A stretch of DNA of 64,000 bases, taken from CAJWOS01 sp964502005. Lineage in GTDB: Bacteria; Myxococcota_A; UBA796; UBA2385. Below the pieces are notes generated by a model. The model had not been told where the DNA came from and did not search any database. It saw only the letters and a list, made by a program, of their open reading frames with translations. Shown piece after piece: positions 61,722 through 64,000 of this stretch. The DNA lies in assembly GCA_964502005.1 (NCBI GenBank), contig CAZCUX010000011.1, forward strand, positions 62,001 to 126,000, read 5' to 3'. The stretch's first letter is position 1, and each line of letters begins with the position of its first letter. The position numbers were made by a program, and so were the translations under genes.

Positions 61722-62495
61722 CTATTGTGTAGGCGCCAAATCTTCCACGCCGACCGGTACATTCGCGGGGTAGGCCAATGGTGCGTTCGGCCCGCCATGA
61801 AGGAGTTTGTGGCAAGCAGCGCAGCTTGTCATCATGTCACCAAAAGCATTCGCACGGGCATCTGGATCCGAAGCTGCCACGGCCCGCGCGGCGGCCTCTT
61901 GCACCGTCCGCTCGAGGGCGCGCGCTTCCGGGGGGAGCGGGCTGTCGACGCCAACGCCGTCAGGCAGCAAAGTGCCCGTCGCAAGCGTGTTTACAGCCGT
62001 TTGGAATGCAGGGTCGTCGCCCATGATGAGGCCCCGCCACATGGCCGCGGTCGCCGCGCGATGGTGGGTCATTACGGCGCGAACGTCTGTTGGATCGGGG
62101 GACGGCGGTATCGTGATGGCCGGCAACACCACTTCGGCGCGGGATGCGGCGTGGCATTCTCCACAGCGCGCGCCGACACGTGCGACAGCGTGCGCGGCCG
62201 ACGCCAAGTCATTGGCATACGCGAGTTCGGCGATGGCTTCGACGGTCGCAGAGCTTGCGTGGGACACGCGGTCGCTGTCCGCCGGGAGCGTTTGGTACGC
62301 ATTGAGCAGGCGAACGCCGCTTTCCCGCGCTGCGGCCACATCGCCACGAAGAAGCGCATCCCAGGCCACAAATACGTCCTGGAAGTGCTGCTGCATCGTC
62401 CACGCGCGCTCGTCGCGGGAAAGCTCCGCGAGGTCACGGTTGGAGTGGCGACAAGCGGTGACCCCACACAGCAAAACGAAAGCGACGTGGCGCAT
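61722..62495 (-). CDS. Di-haem cytochrome c lipoprotein
   Basis: The 257-residue exported protein has a signal peptide with a lipobox-like GVTAC at Cys15 and two haem-binding motifs, CGECH (111-115) and CAACH (225-229). The sequence between has the helical spacing of a repeated cytochrome domain (two halves, each ending in a CxxCH). It needs the Ccm machinery encoded at 25-33 kb. GGAGG lies six bases before the ATG. It follows a membrane-protein gene on the same strand after 61 bp. It may be an electron carrier or a cytochrome c'-like domain; the axial ligands cannot be settled. Confidence 0.85.
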   Translation of the reverse strand: MRHVAFVLLCGVTACRHSNRDLAELSRDERAWTMQQHFQDVFVAWDALLRGDVAAARESGVRLLNAYQTLPADSDRVSHASSATVEAIAELAYANDLASAAHAVARVGARCGECHAASRAEVVLPAITIPPSPDPTDVRAVMTHHRAATAAMWRGLIMGDDPAFQTAVNTLATGTLLPDGVGVDSPLPPEARALERTVQEAAARAVAASDPDARANAFGDMMTSCAACHKLLHGGPNAPLAYPANVPVGVEDLAPTQ

Positions 62496-62556
62496 TTGAG
62501 CCTCCTGGACCTGCTTCGATTGTGGACCGTGCGGGCGGACGTTGCCTTGATGGAGG

Positions 62557-64000
62557 TCAGGGTTCGACCGGTTCGACACAACCTGCAAGGGTGACGCGGG
62601 CTTCGGCAATCGCCAAATGGGCCGCACCAGGCGGCAAGCGGGCGTCGGCGCAAGGACGCGGGGACCGTTCGGGGTCCAGTCGGTAGACGTGGTACGGCCC
62701 AGACCCCGTAAAGACCGAGGTCCAGGTGCCGCGCGCGCGTTGCGGCGGCGCACGGTCGGTGACCGTCCAGGTGCGCCAGTCGGCCGGGCTCCCATCGGGG
62801 TCGTGGCGGGGCATGTCCGGGCCGTACAATCCGATGTCCTGAAATACGCCGCCCAGCAGGTCGCCGGGCTGTGCGCTTGTCTGCAAAAACGCGCCCACCT
62901 CTGCGTAATGCCGCGCCCTGGCGCCTTCGCTTTGCCAGCCCCGCGCGAATGCGGGGAGGTTCACTGCACCGTGTGCCGCGAGTACGACCACCAACAATGG
63001 GCGGGTGAGGCGCGGCCGCGGCGTATGTGCCAGCAGGTACACGATGGCGAGCGGCGCGAGGACGAGCAAATGCCGCCGCTGGGACCAAATTACCAGCGCC
63101 GGGAGGGCAGCCAATAGTGGGACCACGCGCCAGCGCGCCTCTTTGTGGGGGGAGGGGGGCAACGTGAGCGCGAGCACCACCAACAGCCAGCCATCGGGCG
63201 CCAGCCGCACGGAGCGCGCGGCGTGCCATACCAGCTGTCCCCCGCGGTCAGCCGCGGCCAATAGGTCCAGGTAGGCCCGACGCTCTGCGGCGTGAAGCTC
63301 GTGGAGGTAGGGCGGGGGCGCGTCCGGCGTGGCCATAAATGCCGCCAGCGCACCGCCAGCGCGGTCGCTCCAGGGGACATCCATTGGATGCCAGCCGGGC
63401 AGGACGCCCACGACGAGCGGCGCGAGGGTCGCGGCGAGGAGCAAGCCGAGCGCGCGCGAGGGTCGCTTCGGTGTGTGCCAGACGAGAACAGCGCACAGGA
63501 GGACCATCCAGACGATGCCGTGTTCGCGAACCAATGGTGCCAACGCCGCGAGTCCGATGCTCCATACGGGAAGCTCCGCAGGCTTCGTGAGGGCGTAGGC
63601 CAAGCCGAGCGCGACGACGGCCGCTGCGGCATCGGGCTGGAGCTGGAGCGCGAATCCAAGGGTGTCCGGCAGCAAAAAAGGGGCGATAGCGGCGACCGAG
63701 GCACCAGCTCGGGACATGCCCCAGCGGCGCGCGCACAAGTACCCAACCGAGGCCAGGCAGCCGCCCATGACGAGCGAAGCGGCGGTGCCTGCGGCGGCCG
63801 GCGTGTGTCCCAGCCCAATCATCGGCACCAACAAGGCGGGGTACAAGGGAGGGACGAGCGGAGGCGCCCCGGACAGGAGGTCGCGGGCGGTCAGGCCCCA
63901 CAGCGGGGCGTCGGTGCCCAATGCGCCAAACAGGCCGAGACCTTGCCGCAACAGGCCGAGACCGAGGGTGGTGACGCCTCCGAGCGCAAGCGCGCGCGAC
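62557..64000 (-). CDS. Polytopic membrane protein, GT-C-glycosyltransferase-like (5' end outside window)
   Basis: The visible part has at least 480 codons and about ten hydrophobic segments. The arrangement of long Leu/Ala-rich helices, an early periplasmic loop (LWGLTARDLLSGAPPLVPPLYPAL) and a C-terminal soluble domain resembles dolichyl-phosphate-mannose-dependent GT-C glycosyltransferases. No catalytic Asp motif is clear because the N-terminus is cut. The frame stays open to the window edge and a hydrophobic segment continues upstream of the first in-window start codon, so the true start is beyond 64000. The C-terminus contains ERSPRPCADARLP and ends near two Cys residues. Confidence 0.65.
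   Translation of the reverse strand, partial: SRALALGGVTTLGLGLLRQGLGLFGALGTDAPLWGLTARDLLSGAPPLVPPLYPALLVPMIGLGHTPAAAGTAASLVMGGCLASVGYLCARRWGMSRAGASVAAIAPFLLPDTLGFALQLQPDAAAAVVALGLAYALTKPAELPVWSIGLAALAPLVREHGIVWMVLLCAVLVWHTPKRPSRALGLLLAATLAPLVVGVLPGWHPMDVPWSDRAGGALAAFMATPDAPPPYLHELHAAERRAYLDLLAAADRGGQLVWHAARSVRLAPDGWLLVVLALTLPPSPHKEARWRVVPLLAALPALVIWSQRRHLLVLAPLAIVYLLAHTPRPRLTRPLLVVVLAAHGAVNLPAFARGWQSEGARARHYAEVGAFLQTSAQPGDLLGGVFQDIGLYGPDMPRHDPDGSPADWRTWTVTDRAPPQRARGTWTSVFTGSGPYHVYRLDPERSPRPCADARLPPGAAHLAIAEARVTLAGCVEPVEP

Overview
The window is a gene-dense, GC-rich piece of a Gram-negative bacterial chromosome. It contains many outer-membrane-type lipoproteins, a System I (Ccm) cytochrome c maturation operon, a b558-type succinate dehydrogenase, a MopE-like/FG-GAP surface lipoprotein, a eukaryotic-type Ser/Thr kinase, PilZ and cyclic-nucleotide-binding proteins, and a TldD/PmbA pair. 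This mix suggests a member of the former Deltaproteobacteria, most likely Myxococcota-like; that placement is an inference from gene content only. I saw no insertion sequence, phage gene, CRISPR array or rRNA operon. The region reads as core chromosome rather than an island.

Layout. 0-5 kb: the C-terminal part of ffh, two divergent membrane-anchored proteins of unknown function, a small lipoprotein, and a PilZ protein followed by two cyclic-nucleotide-binding-domain proteins. 5-8.7 kb: sdhC-sdhA-sdhB with a structured sdhC/sdhA spacer and a terminator. 8.7-12.5 kb, minus strand: tadA, two tRNA-Ser genes, the SRP RNA gene (ffs), dnaX and recR, a widely conserved order but here without ybaB. 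12.6-25 kb: a DUF1858-like protein, an alpha/beta-hydrolase, a uracil-DNA-glycosylase-fold protein, an orphan CheY with an unknown partner, pmbA/tldD, a leucine-rich-type lipoprotein-like protein, convergent ppx and ppk, rfbB and a CoA-binding protein. 25.4-32.8 kb: ccmABCDEFGHI, including a short ccmD that automatic ORF calling tends to miss. 32.9-45.3 kb: MopE-like lipoprotein, DUF2325-like protein, DUF423, an HTTM protein with its partner, a Ser/Thr kinase, alkB with a clear promoter, a CysJ-like diflavin reductase, a nitroreductase and a TerB-like protein. 45.3-53.4 kb: sulfatase-superfamily protein, lipoprotein and sodium:solute symporter, divergent from a catalytic/non-catalytic M16 peptidase pair, followed by ilvE. 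53.5-64 kb: a peptidoglycan-amidase lipoprotein with a TolB-like propeller protein, an NAD-type formate dehydrogenase, a deoxynucleoside kinase, a di-haem cytochrome c lipoprotein and a membrane protein running off the window.

How the genes fit together. Respiration dominates: Sdh feeds quinone, the formate dehydrogenase oxidises formate to NADH, and the Ccm operon matures c-type cytochromes such as the di-haem lipoprotein at 61.7 kb. The strongest single observation is that the formate dehydrogenase catalytic gene is a selenoprotein. An in-frame UGA at 59212-59214 lies at the expected Sec position and is followed by a bacterial SECIS hairpin, so 58123-60858 is one gene and not two. The second is a set of three phased near-palindromes (TTGCTGC-N3-GCAGCAA) between the symporter operon and the M16 operon, with a fourth copy at the sulfatase start, pointing to a small shared regulon. 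The third is an alkB promoter carrying a repeated GTTACG(T/C)AC element across its -35/-10 region, next to a diflavin reductase and without rubredoxin genes.
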